DNA of 64,000 nucleotides from Bacteroidales bacterium (GCA_016293065.1 JAEDEY010000001.1:13580-77579), one strand, 5' to 3'. Numbered from the stretch's first letter, positions 35,015-44,006 are shown. The notes: generated by a model not told the origin, from the sequence alone. A program made the numbers and translations.

Positions 35015-36532
35015 ATGCTAAAGAAATTACGAGTAGCATTAGCCTCTGTCTTTCTTTTGGGACTGACTTGGCTGTTTCTTGACTTCACCGGCACGGCACA
35101 GTTGTGGTTCGGATGGATGGCAAAGCTGCAGTTCCTGCCAGCTGTATTGGCTGTCAATGTGGGAGTAGTGGTGCTCCTTGTCGCACTAACCATTATCTTT
35201 GGACGTATCTACTGTAGTGTGATATGTCCATTGGGAGTGTTTCAGGACATCGTCTCATGGATAAGTGCGAAGGCCCACACCAAGCAGAAAGCCGGACGCT
35301 TCAATTATAGTCCTAATCACAAGATCCTCCGCATCTCGGTGCTGGTGGTCTTCGTCATCGCTCTTCTTGCAGGTGCCGGCTCGTTTGTCCAGATTCTTGC
35401 CCCATACAGTGCATTTGGCCGAATGGTGACGATGCTCCTTCAGCCTCTCTATATGCTGGCCAACAATTTCTTTGCCTATCTTGCTGAACGATACGACAGC
35501 TATGCTTTCTATAGTGTCAATGTCTGGATGCGCTCACTTCCAGTGCTCATCATCGCCAGCGTAACCTTCGTAGTGCTAGTGATTTTGGCGTGGATGCACG
35601 GTCGTACCTATTGCAACAACATTTGTCCTGTGGGCACCGTGCTCGGAGCATTGTCTCACCGCTCGCTCTTTGGCATACGCATTGACGAGACCAAGTGCAA
35701 CGGCTGCAGCCTTTGTTCGCGCAACTGCAAGGCTGCTGCCATTGACTTCAAGAACCATAAGGTCGATCTCTCTCGCTGTGTCGATTGCTTCGACTGCATC
35801 GAAAAGTGCAAGAAACAGGCAATCACTTATAGCCTTGCGAAGAAACCATCGGGCAATGTGACATCATCTGCTAAAGATATCAAGCAGCCGACTCGTCGTG
35901 CCTTCCTTACAGCCACAGCAGCTGTAACCGTAGGTGCAGCTCTCAAGGCTCAGGAGAAGACCACAGATGGCGGATTTGCTGCCATCCTCGACAAGGAGGT
36001 CATCAAGCGTCAGACCAAGATCGTTCCTCCAGGAGCCATCTCTCTCCGCAATATGGCACAGCATTGCACAGGCTGTCAGCTCTGTGTCTCAGAATGTCCA
36101 AATGGAGTGCTCCGTCCTTCTGGCGGGCTCCTCGACATGATGCAGCCAGTGGCATCCTACGAACGAGGCTACTGCCGTCCTGAATGCACCCGTTGCTCGG
36201 ATGTGTGCCCTGCTGGCGCGATCAAGCCTTTCGCTGCCGATCATGAGGAAGCCAAGGCCATCAAGGCAAGCACCAAGATTGGACGTGCTGTCTGGGTAGA
36301 GAAGAACTGCATCCCACTCACCGATGGCAAGAACTGTGGAAACTGCGCTCGTCATTGTCCTTCTGGTGCCATCACCATGGTTCCTTCCGACCCTAATAAT
36401 CCGAAATCGCTCAAGATTCCTGTGGTCAATGATGAGCAATGCATAGGCTGTGGCGCATGCGAGAACCTCTGTCCTGCACGCCCATTCTCAGCCATCTATG
36501 TCGAAGGTATTGAAGTTCACCGTACACTTTAA
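35015..36532 (+). CDS. Membrane polyferredoxin: NapH-like domain fused through a Tat-like signal to a ferredoxin domain
   Basis: This 505-residue iron-sulfur membrane protein has an N-terminal NapH/NosR-like part. It contains about four helices and two Cys motifs, CSVICPLG (67-74) and CNNICPVG (200-207), then two [4Fe-4S] motifs (C228..C238 and C255..C265). An internal twin-arginine-like segment follows: TRRAFLTATAAVTVGAAL (293-310). Next is a NapG-like domain with further clusters: CTGCQLCVSECP (351-362), CRPECTRCSDVCP (387-399), CGNCARHCP (441-449) and CIGCGACENLCP (476-487). The layout suggests electron transfer between the quinone pool or cytoplasm and the periplasm. It is 2 bases upstream of a Tat-type aldo/keto reductase, the likely partner. 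Confidence 0.87.
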   Translation: MLKKLRVALASVFLLGLTWLFLDFTGTAQLWFGWMAKLQFLPAVLAVNVGVVVLLVALTIIFGRIYCSVICPLGVFQDIVSWISAKAHTKQKAGRFNYSPNHKILRISVLVVFVIALLAGAGSFVQILAPYSAFGRMVTMLLQPLYMLANNFFAYLAERYDSYAFYSVNVWMRSLPVLIIASVTFVVLVILAWMHGRTYCNNICPVGTVLGALSHRSLFGIRIDETKCNGCSLCSRNCKAAAIDFKNHKVDLSRCVDCFDCIEKCKKQAITYSLAKKPSGNVTSSAKDIKQPTRRAFLTATAAVTVGAALKAQEKTTDGGFAAILDKEVIKRQTKIVPPGAISLRNMAQHCTGCQLCVSECPNGVLRPSGGLLDMMQPVASYERGYCRPECTRCSDVCPAGAIKPFAADHEEAKAIKASTKIGRAVWVEKNCIPLTDGKNCGNCARHCPSGAITMVPSDPNNPKSLKIPVVNDEQCIGCGACENLCPARPFSAIYVEGIEVHRTL

Positions 36533-36534
36533 AT

Positions 36535-37917
36535 ATGAATATTATGGAAAAGAACATTGACAGACGTGAGTTTTTGAAGCGTATGGGAGCTGGAGCTGCT
36601 GTGATAGGTGCGACTTCGGCATTGAATAGCTGCTCTGGTGGTGCAGGCTATGCTATGATCGAAAACATCGATCCCGCTGGTTCGGGTACCAAGCCAATCG
36701 GTGATATGACCTACCGTATCAATCATGAATGTGGCGACAAGGTCTCTATCCTTGGTTATGGTTGTATGCGTTGGCCAAATGACCCAAAGACAGGCGTGAT
36801 TGATCAGGAGACTGTGAACCGTCTCGTAGATACTGCCATCGAACATGGCGTGAACTATTTCGACACGAGTCCTGCCTATCTTCGCGGACTTTCTGAACGT
36901 TCTACAGGCATCGCACTCAAGCGTCATCCTCGCGACAAGTATTTCATCGCTACCAAGCTGTCGAACTTCGCAGAACAGCAGAAGAGCCGTGAGGCATCGA
37001 TTGCCTTGTACAATAAGTCATTTACCGAACTTCAGGTCGATTATATCGACTATATGCTTCTCCACAGCATCGGAGGCAGCATGGAGGACTTCAACAAGCG
37101 ATATATCCGCAACGGCATTCTCGATTTCCTTGTCGGAGAGAAGAAGAAAGGCAAGATCCGCAACCTCGGCTTCTCTTATCATGGCGACAACATGGTGTTC
37201 GACCATGTGATGAAGATGCACGATGAGGGACAGTATCACTGGGACTTCGTTCAGATCCAGATGAACTATGTCGATTGGATCACTGGCAACTGCCGCTATC
37301 TCTATGAGGAGCTTACCAAGCGCAATATCCCTATCATCATCATGGAGCCATTGCTTGGTGGACGACTCTCGAAACTGCCCAACCATGTGATTGCCCATTT
37401 CAAGCAGCGCCGTCCCAACGACAGTGCGGCATCGTGGGCTTTCCGTTTCCTCGGCACATATCCTAACATCCTCACCGTGCTTTCGGGCATGACATATATG
37501 GAGCACCTCGAAGACAATCTTCGCACCTATTGTCCGCTCGAACCTTTGACCGACGGGGATATGAAGTATCTTGAAGAGGCAGCACATCTCATCTTGAAGT
37601 ACCCTACCATACCGTGCAATGACTGCAAGTACTGCATGCCTTGCCCTTATGGTCTCGACATCCCTGGCATTCTCCTGCATTATAACAAGTTTGTCAACGA
37701 GGGCACAATGCCAAACGAACAGGGTGATGAGAACTACAAGCGGCTCCGTCGCAATTACCTTATCAGCTACAACCGTACCATCCCTGCGTTGCGTCAGGCC
37801 GACCATTGCATCCATTGTAATGCTTGCCTTTCGCATTGTCCGCAGAAGATCAATATCCCTCAGGAGCTCGAAAAGATAGGCAACTTCATCGAACAGCTCA
37901 AGAGGGAAGGAAGATGA
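36535..37917 (+). CDS. Exported aldo/keto reductase with C-terminal [4Fe-4S] domain (Tat lipoprotein)
   Basis: This 460-residue protein starts with a twin-arginine signal (RREFLKR at 10-16) and a hydrophobic stretch ending in a lipobox-like NSCSG, so it is probably exported folded and lipid-anchored. The AKR barrel keeps the catalytic Asp and Tyr (NYFDTSPAYLRG), Lys (YFIATKLS) and His (DYMLLHSIGG). The C-terminal domain has ferredoxin-type motifs CNDCKYCMPCPYG and CIHCNACLSHCP, as in the COG1453 group. It probably takes electrons from the polyferredoxin encoded 2 bases upstream rather than from NADPH (inference). The substrate is unknown. MEKN at 36544 is an alternative start. Confidence 0.87.
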   Translation: MNIMEKNIDRREFLKRMGAGAAVIGATSALNSCSGGAGYAMIENIDPAGSGTKPIGDMTYRINHECGDKVSILGYGCMRWPNDPKTGVIDQETVNRLVDTAIEHGVNYFDTSPAYLRGLSERSTGIALKRHPRDKYFIATKLSNFAEQQKSREASIALYNKSFTELQVDYIDYMLLHSIGGSMEDFNKRYIRNGILDFLVGEKKKGKIRNLGFSYHGDNMVFDHVMKMHDEGQYHWDFVQIQMNYVDWITGNCRYLYEELTKRNIPIIIMEPLLGGRLSKLPNHVIAHFKQRRPNDSAASWAFRFLGTYPNILTVLSGMTYMEHLEDNLRTYCPLEPLTDGDMKYLEEAAHLILKYPTIPCNDCKYCMPCPYGLDIPGILLHYNKFVNEGTMPNEQGDENYKRLRRNYLISYNRTIPALRQADHCIHCNACLSHCPQKINIPQELEKIGNFIEQLKREGR

Positions 37918-37925
37918 TTATTTAT

Positions 37926-38059
37926 GGGAGATAACAGGAGTTAGCTGGGGTTATTAGGAGATAACGGACAATAGTTGTCCTACAGTTGGAGTGCATTGGG
38001 TTCGACAAATCTACATTCGTCCTTTATCACCCGCTATCTCCCTTTTAACACCAGCTAAC
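37926..38059. repeat. Intergenic GGAG(A/T)TAAC repeat block with crossed inverted arms
   Basis: GGGAGATA (37926-37933) is the inverse of TATCTCCC (38035-38042). GTTAGCTGGGGTTA (37940-37953) is the inverse of TAACACCAGCTAAC (38046-38059) with one mismatch. The order a-b-a'-b' is not nested. A perfect small hairpin, GGACAA-TAG-TTGTCC (37966-37980), lies between. The block fills most of the 171-bp gap before the ABC exporter genes. Confidence 0.75.
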
Positions 38060-38088
38060 CCAAAATAACAATAATAATTAATTTACAA

Positions 38089-38928
38089 ATGTTTATTGAA
38101 GTTAAGAACGTAAGCAAGCAGTATTCAGGTCATGTTGCCTTGAATAACGTAAGCCTTGAGGTTCCAGATGGTTCAATCTACGGACTGTTGGGTCCTAATG
38201 GAGCCGGAAAGACCAGTCTTATCCGTATCATCAACCGCATCACTCATGCCGACAGCGGAGAGGTGCTGATGAACGGAAAGGTAATGACCGATGCCGACAT
38301 CACCAAGATCGGCTATCTGCCAGAGGAACGTGGTCTTTACAAGAAGATGAAGGTGGGAGAACAGATTGTGTATCTTGCTCGTCTGCATGGCATGACAAAG
38401 CAGGATGCTAAGTTGAGGATGAAGGAATGGCTCGAGAGATTTGAGCTCACCGAATGGGAGAACAAAAAGCTTGAAGCCCTGTCGAAAGGCATGGCTCAGA
38501 AAGTTCAGTTCATCGCTACTGTGATACATCGTCCACCACTGCTGATTTTTGACGAACCATTCTCAGGTTTCGACCCTGTGAATGCCGAGATTCTCAAGAA
38601 AGAGATCATCCGTCTGAAGGATGAAGGCTCGGTAGTGCTTTTCTCGACCCACAACATGTCGTCGGTCGAGGAGGTCTGTGACGAGATTTCGCTTATCAAT
38701 CATTCGGAGATAGTGCTCCAGGGTAAGGTGAAGGATATCCGTCAGAAATACAAGAAAGGTATCTTTGAGGTCAATCTCACAGATGGCACGACCTTCGAAT
38801 ACAAGGTGCCTGAGGGAATGAGCAATCACGATGCCATCGCCAAACTCAACGAGGAATACGACCTGTTCGGCTTCCACGAGATTTTGCCGTCGATGCATGA
38901 AATTTTCGTACAAACCGTTAGCGAATAA
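38089..38928 (+). CDS. ABC exporter ATP-binding protein (NatA-like)
   Basis: This 279-residue ATPase subunit has the Walker A GPNGAGKTSLIR (about 36-47), a Q-loop near GYLPEERG, a signature region EALSKGMAQKVQF (SKGM instead of SGGQ, seen in NatA/DrrA-like proteins) and the Walker B LLIFDEPFSGFDP. The C-terminal tail (about 220-279) is a DUF4162-like domain. It pairs with the ABC-2 permease gene 5 bases downstream. The NatAB-type family exports sodium or other substrates; the cargo is not predictable. Confidence 0.92.
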   Translation: MFIEVKNVSKQYSGHVALNNVSLEVPDGSIYGLLGPNGAGKTSLIRIINRITHADSGEVLMNGKVMTDADITKIGYLPEERGLYKKMKVGEQIVYLARLHGMTKQDAKLRMKEWLERFELTEWENKKLEALSKGMAQKVQFIATVIHRPPLLIFDEPFSGFDPVNAEILKKEIIRLKDEGSVVLFSTHNMSSVEEVCDEISLINHSEIVLQGKVKDIRQKYKKGIFEVNLTDGTTFEYKVPEGMSNHDAIAKLNEEYDLFGFHEILPSMHEIFVQTVSE

Positions 38929-38933
38929 GAATT

Positions 38934-40286
38934 ATGAGCAGATTAGGACTTATCATTCAGCGTGAATATATGCAGATTGTAGCCAAGAAGTCGTTTATTT
39001 TCACTACAATCCTTCTACCTATACTTATGGTTGCACTCGTTGCTATCCTGCCGGCTTTCCTTGCCAATGTGAAGAGCGATGAGAAGAAAAATGTCGCAAT
39101 CATCGACAACAATCCAGGTGCTGTCTATGCTGCAGCTATCCAAGACACCGAAGACTATCATTTCGTCAAGGTAAGTGAGAATCTTGAGGGTACGGATTTG
39201 TACTCTTATTTCCAAAACGAAAAGGAAGGACAGGGGCTTAGTGCCATTGTCCAGATTCCAGCCGACCTTTCGACCAGCACCACTTTCTACGTCTATTCTG
39301 ATCAGGCCATCAACTCTTCTCTCGAACGCGACATCAAGTCCGCGCTTCGTCCGATGCTTGAGCAGGAACGCATACAGTCGTATGGCATCGACAGTCTTGC
39401 CGACATCATCGATCAGTGCAAGGTCAGCCTCTCGTCGAAGAGCGTGAAGTGGGGCGAAGAGGGTGAAGAGAAAGTGTCGTCGGCCATGCTTGGCGAGATA
39501 ATCGGATTGGGTCTGTCGTTCCTCACTTATATGTTTGTGCTTATGTATGGCGCAATGATCATGAACGGCGTAATCGAAGAGAAGACCAACCGCATTGTCG
39601 AAGTCATCGTTTCTTCATGCAAGCCTATGGAGCTCATGCTCGGAAAGATCATCGGTGTTGCCTTGGTCGGTTTCACTCAGATCATCATCTGGGCAGTATT
39701 GCTCGGCATTGCAGGCACAATACTTGGTGCAAGTGCTTTCATAAGTGGTCCGACCGATCCTGCAGCACTCTCAGCTGCTATGAGTCAGAACCCAGAGATG
39801 GTCAACGAAGCAATGGCTCAGATGCAGGAGTCAAATGAGCTTGCCGAGATCATCCAGATGATACTCAGTGTCAACTACATGCAGATACTAACCTTCTTCG
39901 TGCTATACTTCATTGGCGGCTACCTGCTCTATGCTGCCCTCTTCGCAGCATTCGGAAGTGCAGTTGATCAGCCAAGCGACGCATCGCAGTTCATGACACC
40001 TATCATGATCATCATGGTCTTTTCCATCTATGCTGCTATGTTCAGCATCGAGAATCCCGATGGACCACTTGCTTGGTGGTGCAGCATCATTCCATTCACA
40101 TCGCCAATAGTGATGATGATCCGTCTGCCTTACGATGTGCCATTCTGGGAAATGCTTCTTAGCATCGCACTTCTCTATGGTTGTGCATTCGGCATCCTCT
40201 ACATCGCAGGCAAGATTTATCGCACAGGCATACTCATGTATGGAAAGAAAGTCTCGATCAAGGAGATTGTCAAGTGGATTAAATAA
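38934..40286 (+). CDS. ABC-2 type exporter permease (NatB-like)
   Basis: This 450-residue permease has an N-terminal helix (about 20-44), a large extracytoplasmic domain (about 45-180) and five more helices between 185 and 435. The N-terminal LIIQREYMQIVAKKSFIFTT and YGAMIMNGVIEEKTNRIVEVIVSS cut to its core EEKTNRIVEV are typical of NatB/YhaP-type ABC-2 permeases. It is translated 5 bases after its ATPase and the two form one transporter. A GGAGATAA hairpin follows the gene. Confidence 0.9.
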   Translation: MSRLGLIIQREYMQIVAKKSFIFTTILLPILMVALVAILPAFLANVKSDEKKNVAIIDNNPGAVYAAAIQDTEDYHFVKVSENLEGTDLYSYFQNEKEGQGLSAIVQIPADLSTSTTFYVYSDQAINSSLERDIKSALRPMLEQERIQSYGIDSLADIIDQCKVSLSSKSVKWGEEGEEKVSSAMLGEIIGLGLSFLTYMFVLMYGAMIMNGVIEEKTNRIVEVIVSSCKPMELMLGKIIGVALVGFTQIIIWAVLLGIAGTILGASAFISGPTDPAALSAAMSQNPEMVNEAMAQMQESNELAEIIQMILSVNYMQILTFFVLYFIGGYLLYAALFAAFGSAVDQPSDASQFMTPIMIIMVFSIYAAMFSIENPDGPLAWWCSIIPFTSPIVMMIRLPYDVPFWEMLLSIALLYGCAFGILYIAGKIYRTGILMYGKKVSIKEIVKWIK

Positions 40287-40312
40287 AACTATATATAATA
40301 AAATGAGATGAT

Positions 40313-40336
40313 GGGAGATAATGGGAGTTATCTCCT
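40313..40336. repeat. GGAGATAA/TTATCTCC hairpin
   Basis: A perfect 8-bp inverted repeat (40314-40321 with 40328-40335) with a 6-nt loop, in the 93-bp gap between the ABC permease and GH9 genes. It is the cleanest single copy of the GGAG(A/T)TAAC motif family in the window. Confidence 0.7.
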
Positions 40337-40379
40337 ATTATTTCCTTTACAAACAATTTAATACATTACCTATCAATCA

Positions 40380-42923
40380 ATGAAAAGGATCACATTATTT
40401 TGCATGTCAGCACTTCTTCTAACGGCATGTAGTGAAACGTCACAGGTTGGCAATCCAGACCTGAAGATCAATGAACTCGAATATTTTGAGGGCACTGGTG
40501 TCAATGTGCTTGTCTATAGCAACACCTTCAACGGAGGCTTCAACGACGAGAAGAATTCTGGCATCGAGATCATCCACCATGGTGTACGCACAGTTCAGGG
40601 TGGTGCGGTGCGTCTGAACAAGACTCCTGAACAATGGGATCTTGTGCCTACCACTACATCGCGCACAGTCGATGCCGAGAACAGCAGCATCGAGGTGGCT
40701 CTCAACTACGCGGATTATGACTTCGATTCGCGCATTGTGGTGACAGGCAAGGGCAAGGCCGTTGAAATAGCGGTTTATCTCGATGAGCCTTTGCCAGCTT
40801 TCCTTGAAGGTAAAGCAGGTTTCAACATAGAGTTCCTGCCTTCGCAGTATTGGCAGAAGACCTTCATCATGGATGGCAAGCTCGACCGTCTGCCTCGCTA
40901 TACTTCCAGCGAGACGACTGCCGAACCAAACAGCGAGAAGCCAAAGCAGTTCAAGGGCTTTAAGACCTACGACGACCGAGGCACTGGCAAGTTTGTCGAT
41001 CCAAAGCCTCTCGCTACAGGCCATCACATCATACTTGCTTCCGACACTCCTGAACGCATGGTCACCGTCACTTCAGCCGATGCCGACCTCGAACTCTACG
41101 ACGGACGTGTGCTTGCCCAGAACGGCTGGTACGTGCTTCGCAGCCCTCTTCCTGCTGGCAAGACTGGCAAGGTGCTCACATGGACAGTCGAGCCAAACGA
41201 GATTCCTAACTGGGTGCGTGAGCCAAACATTGGTTTCTCACAGGTGGGCTATATCCCTTCACAGCCAAAGATTGCCGTCATCGAGCTCGACAAGAACGAC
41301 AAGGTTCAGTCGTCGGCTTCGCTCTACAGAATCAATCCTGATGGTTCGAGCACCAGGGCTTTCTCAGGAGCAACAAAGGAATGGGGTAGATATTATAAAT
41401 ACAATTATGCGCATTTCGACTTCTCGGCTGTCACTGAGCCTGGCATCTATTACATCCAGTATGGTGATACCAAGACCAATAACTTCATCATCGACGAAAA
41501 TGTCTATGACAAGATCACTGATGCCACGACCGACGTGTGGATTCCTATCCACATGAATCACATGGCAGTCAACGAAGGCTATCGTATGTGGCATGGCGAG
41601 CCTTTCAAGGAAGGTTATCTGCAAGCACCTCCCAGCGATCATTTCGACTTGCACTTTCAGGGTCCTGAGACAGAGACTCGCTATAAGCCTTATGAACTGA
41701 TTCCAGGACTTAATGTAGGTGGTTTCTTCGATGCGGGCGACTATGACATCGAGACCGATTCCAACATCGGAGTAGTGCAGAATCTCATCCGTGCATGGCG
41801 TCTCTTCCGTTCCGACCGCGACCAGACCTTCGTCAGCGAGGAACAGCGATATGTCGATCTGCATCGTCCTGACGGAACACCCGACATCCTGCAGTTCATC
41901 GAACATGGTATGCTCAACCTTCTTGCTCAATCGGAGAAGATCGGTCACATGGCTTCGACATTGTCAAATGGTGTGCTCGACAACTATCATCATCTTGGCG
42001 ACATCTCAGCCATCACCGATGGCTTGCACTACGACTCAAAGCTGAAGCCTTATACCAAGAGTGCCGATGGCAAGTCGAGTGGAGTGAACGATGATCTCTG
42101 GGCTTTCACTACCCGCAATCCTCGTCTCGACGCTCAGGCAGCAACGGTGTTTGCAGCTGCAAGCAAGGTGCTCGCAGACTATGACCCAGCTCTCGCCAAG
42201 CGTGCGTTGTCGGAGTCAAAGCGACTGATGAAAGAGAGTGAGGAACTGATGAAGAAAATGCCTACTCCTCCTATGAGCAACAGAGCATGGATGAGTATAG
42301 GTAATCTCGGCACAAACCTTGAGTTGTATGTGGCAACGGGCGAACAGTCTTATCTCGATGCGTTCAACGCACAGATCTTCAAGGCTCTTGACCGCAATGT
42401 CTATTTCACTCTGCAGACAGCCCTCGATGCCGTGCCTTATCTTGGCGATGACTACAAGAACCAGCTTCGTCCGTATGTCGAGCAATATAAGTCGTATATA
42501 GATAGTCTCGCATATCAGAATCCTTATGGCGTGCCTATTGGCCTCGGCAACTGGGCAGGAGGTGGACAGGTCACCAACTTCGGCACTACCGTATGCTATG
42601 CACACCAGTATTTCCCCGACATTGTGCCAATGGATTGTGCCTACAAGACTGCTGCCTATATCTTTGGCTGTCACCCATACCACAACTACTCGCTCGTAGC
42701 TGCAGTTGGTGCTGCTCGTCCGAAGGCTGTGTTCTATGGCAACAACCGTGCTGACTTCTCGTTCATTCCTGGTAACATGGCTCCTGGCATCCTCTTCCGT
42801 TATCCCGACCATTTCGAGAATTACGACGATTGGCCGTTCCTTTGGGGTCAGAACGAAGGCACCATAGCAGGCAATGTCGGTTATCTCATCTTTGGCTCGG
42901 CATTCAAGTCGATGGCTAAGTGA
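40380..42923 (+). CDS. Glycoside hydrolase family 9 lipoprotein (cellulase-like)
   Basis: This 847-residue surface or periplasmic lipoprotein has the lipobox LLTACS (Cys17). An N-terminal beta-rich region (about 20-265) is followed by an Ig-like CelD_N domain (NIGFSQVGYIPSQPKIAVI, from about 280) and a GH9 (alpha/alpha)6 barrel (about 375-845). The catalytic Asp pair is in FFDAGDY (D451 and D454), and the general acid is E826 in WGQNEGT. The usual GH9 His/Arg substrate motif (HxR after the NP segment) is absent; GCHPYHNYSLVAAVG stands there. The enzyme probably cleaves beta-glucans, but a different glycan is possible. No SusC/SusD pair or other CAZyme is adjacent. Confidence 0.88.
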   Translation: MKRITLFCMSALLLTACSETSQVGNPDLKINELEYFEGTGVNVLVYSNTFNGGFNDEKNSGIEIIHHGVRTVQGGAVRLNKTPEQWDLVPTTTSRTVDAENSSIEVALNYADYDFDSRIVVTGKGKAVEIAVYLDEPLPAFLEGKAGFNIEFLPSQYWQKTFIMDGKLDRLPRYTSSETTAEPNSEKPKQFKGFKTYDDRGTGKFVDPKPLATGHHIILASDTPERMVTVTSADADLELYDGRVLAQNGWYVLRSPLPAGKTGKVLTWTVEPNEIPNWVREPNIGFSQVGYIPSQPKIAVIELDKNDKVQSSASLYRINPDGSSTRAFSGATKEWGRYYKYNYAHFDFSAVTEPGIYYIQYGDTKTNNFIIDENVYDKITDATTDVWIPIHMNHMAVNEGYRMWHGEPFKEGYLQAPPSDHFDLHFQGPETETRYKPYELIPGLNVGGFFDAGDYDIETDSNIGVVQNLIRAWRLFRSDRDQTFVSEEQRYVDLHRPDGTPDILQFIEHGMLNLLAQSEKIGHMASTLSNGVLDNYHHLGDISAITDGLHYDSKLKPYTKSADGKSSGVNDDLWAFTTRNPRLDAQAATVFAAASKVLADYDPALAKRALSESKRLMKESEELMKKMPTPPMSNRAWMSIGNLGTNLELYVATGEQSYLDAFNAQIFKALDRNVYFTLQTALDAVPYLGDDYKNQLRPYVEQYKSYIDSLAYQNPYGVPIGLGNWAGGGQVTNFGTTVCYAHQYFPDIVPMDCAYKTAAYIFGCHPYHNYSLVAAVGAARPKAVFYGNNRADFSFIPGNMAPGILFRYPDHFENYDDWPFLWGQNEGTIAGNVGYLIFGSAFKSMAK

Positions 42924-42946
42924 GGCAACCGTATCTGAGACTTATT

Positions 42947-42987
42947 GCTCTGAGAGCTGAAGCTTACACCTTCAAAGCTCTCAGGGC
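42947..42987. repeat. Inverted repeat between convergent GH9 and P-type ATPase-like genes
   Basis: GCTCTGAGAGCT (42947-42958) pairs with AGCTCTCAGGGC (42976-42987) at 11 of 12 positions. It spans the stop codon of the minus-strand gene. It may act as a shared terminator stem, but no T tract follows on either strand. Confidence 0.5.
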
Positions 42988-43917
42988 ATTGCATACGGCG
43001 AGAATCATGATACCGGTGTCGGCAAACACTGCGAGCCACATGCTGGTGAAGCCGAATGCACTCAGAATGAGTACAACGATCTTGACACCTATGGCAGCTA
43101 TGATGTTCTGCCATACGATACTCATGCAACGCTGAGCAATTTTCTTAGCAATATCAAGTCGAGAAGGGTCATCGTCAGCAAAAGCTATCTCATCGCTTGG
43201 GATAGAGCCTCGGCTGAGCTGTTCGAGACCGCAACCATCGGTAATGAGAATGCCGTGCGAGCTGGCATTGATGATAGAGGCAAAGAAAGTCATAGGGATA
43301 CTGATGACCAGTGCACAAGGACAACTGATGACGAGGAAGGTGAGTGCGCGATAGAGCCAGGTGTTCCATTCTGCCTCACAACCTAAAGCCATGTTGATCA
43401 TGGGAACTCCAATTAACAGCAACAAGGAACCAAGACAGACAAAAGGTGTATAGACCTTGGCAAAACGGGTGATAAATGCCTCGGAACGTGATGACTGACG
43501 CGAGCCCTCGTGTTTCGCTATGCCGAGTTCTCTGATTTTCTTCATGCTCTTGATGCTTGCATAGCCTTGGAAATACTCACCAATGCGGAAGAAAAGAATT
43601 ACCGAGATGGCCTCTCCATAGTCGCCTGATCCCTCGATAATGGCAAGCGCAAAGACACCTAATGTGGCCACTGCCATAAGAAAATACTCGTCGAACCATT
43701 GGCCGTGGACAATGCCCCTGATGGCTTTCCATAGCACATCGATGCCTACAAAGAGATAGACTGCGACATAGACCAAAAGCTTTGACGACGCGGAGTCAAT
43801 GTGGTCTGACAGTAGATTGGCCGCAAGGTATAGCACTGAAGCAACTACGATACGGACGAGGTCACCATGCGAAGCCGCATGATGGTGATGATGGTGGTTA
43901 TGTTGATTGTCGGACAT
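42964..43917 (-). CDS. Membrane-only P1B-2-type metal ATPase derivative lacking all cytoplasmic catalytic domains
   Basis: This 317-residue protein aligns by eye with Zn/Cd/Pb-exporting P1B ATPases (usually 650-700 residues) but keeps only the membrane parts. After a His-rich N-terminus (H8-H13) come TM1-4 (about 20-120). The actuator domain with TGES is missing between ELGIAKHE and SRSEAFITRFAKVYTP. TM5-6 with CPCALVISIP (C199 and C201) follow. The DKTGT phosphorylation site and the nucleotide domain are missing between LEQLS and SDEIAFADDDPSRL. TM7-8 end with QNIIAAIGVK (N271, K279) and VFAD (D300). The metal ligands Cys, Cys and Asp survive; no ATP-driven cycle is possible. The frame is open throughout. 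It could be a passive metal channel, a subunit, a sensor or a decaying gene. Start MSDNQHN was chosen by the His-rich family pattern. Confidence 0.85.
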   Translation of the reverse strand: MSDNQHNHHHHHHAASHGDLVRIVVASVLYLAANLLSDHIDSASSKLLVYVAVYLFVGIDVLWKAIRGIVHGQWFDEYFLMAVATLGVFALAIIEGSGDYGEAISVILFFRIGEYFQGYASIKSMKKIRELGIAKHEGSRQSSRSEAFITRFAKVYTPFVCLGSLLLLIGVPMINMALGCEAEWNTWLYRALTFLVISCPCALVISIPMTFFASIINASSHGILITDGCGLEQLSRGSIPSDEIAFADDDPSRLDIAKKIAQRCMSIVWQNIIAAIGVKIVVLILSAFGFTSMWLAVFADTGIMILAVCNALRALKV

Positions 43918-43946
43918 TTTTTTATAATTTACCCAATTTGGAGTGG

Positions 43947-43954
43947 CAAAGATA
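43947..43954 (-). promoter_or_regulatory. -7 box of the reduced P-type ATPase gene
   Basis: TATCTTTG on the minus strand, 30 bases ahead of the ATG at 43917. No -33 TTTG at standard spacing. Confidence 0.45.
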
Positions 43955-44006
43955 GAAAAAAAACAACAAATAGCGAAATTTATTAGGTAAATATGAATAA
44001 ATATCA

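Noticed and set aside
37966..37980. GGACAA-TAG-TTGTCC as a regulator operator ahead of the ABC exporter
   Set aside because: It sits inside a repeat block, has no second copy near another gene, and no adjacent regulator exists.
42964..43917. Calling the reduced P-type ATPase a pseudogene
   Set aside because: There is no stop or frameshift; both gaps are in frame at domain borders and metal ligands are kept. Decay remains possible but is not shown.
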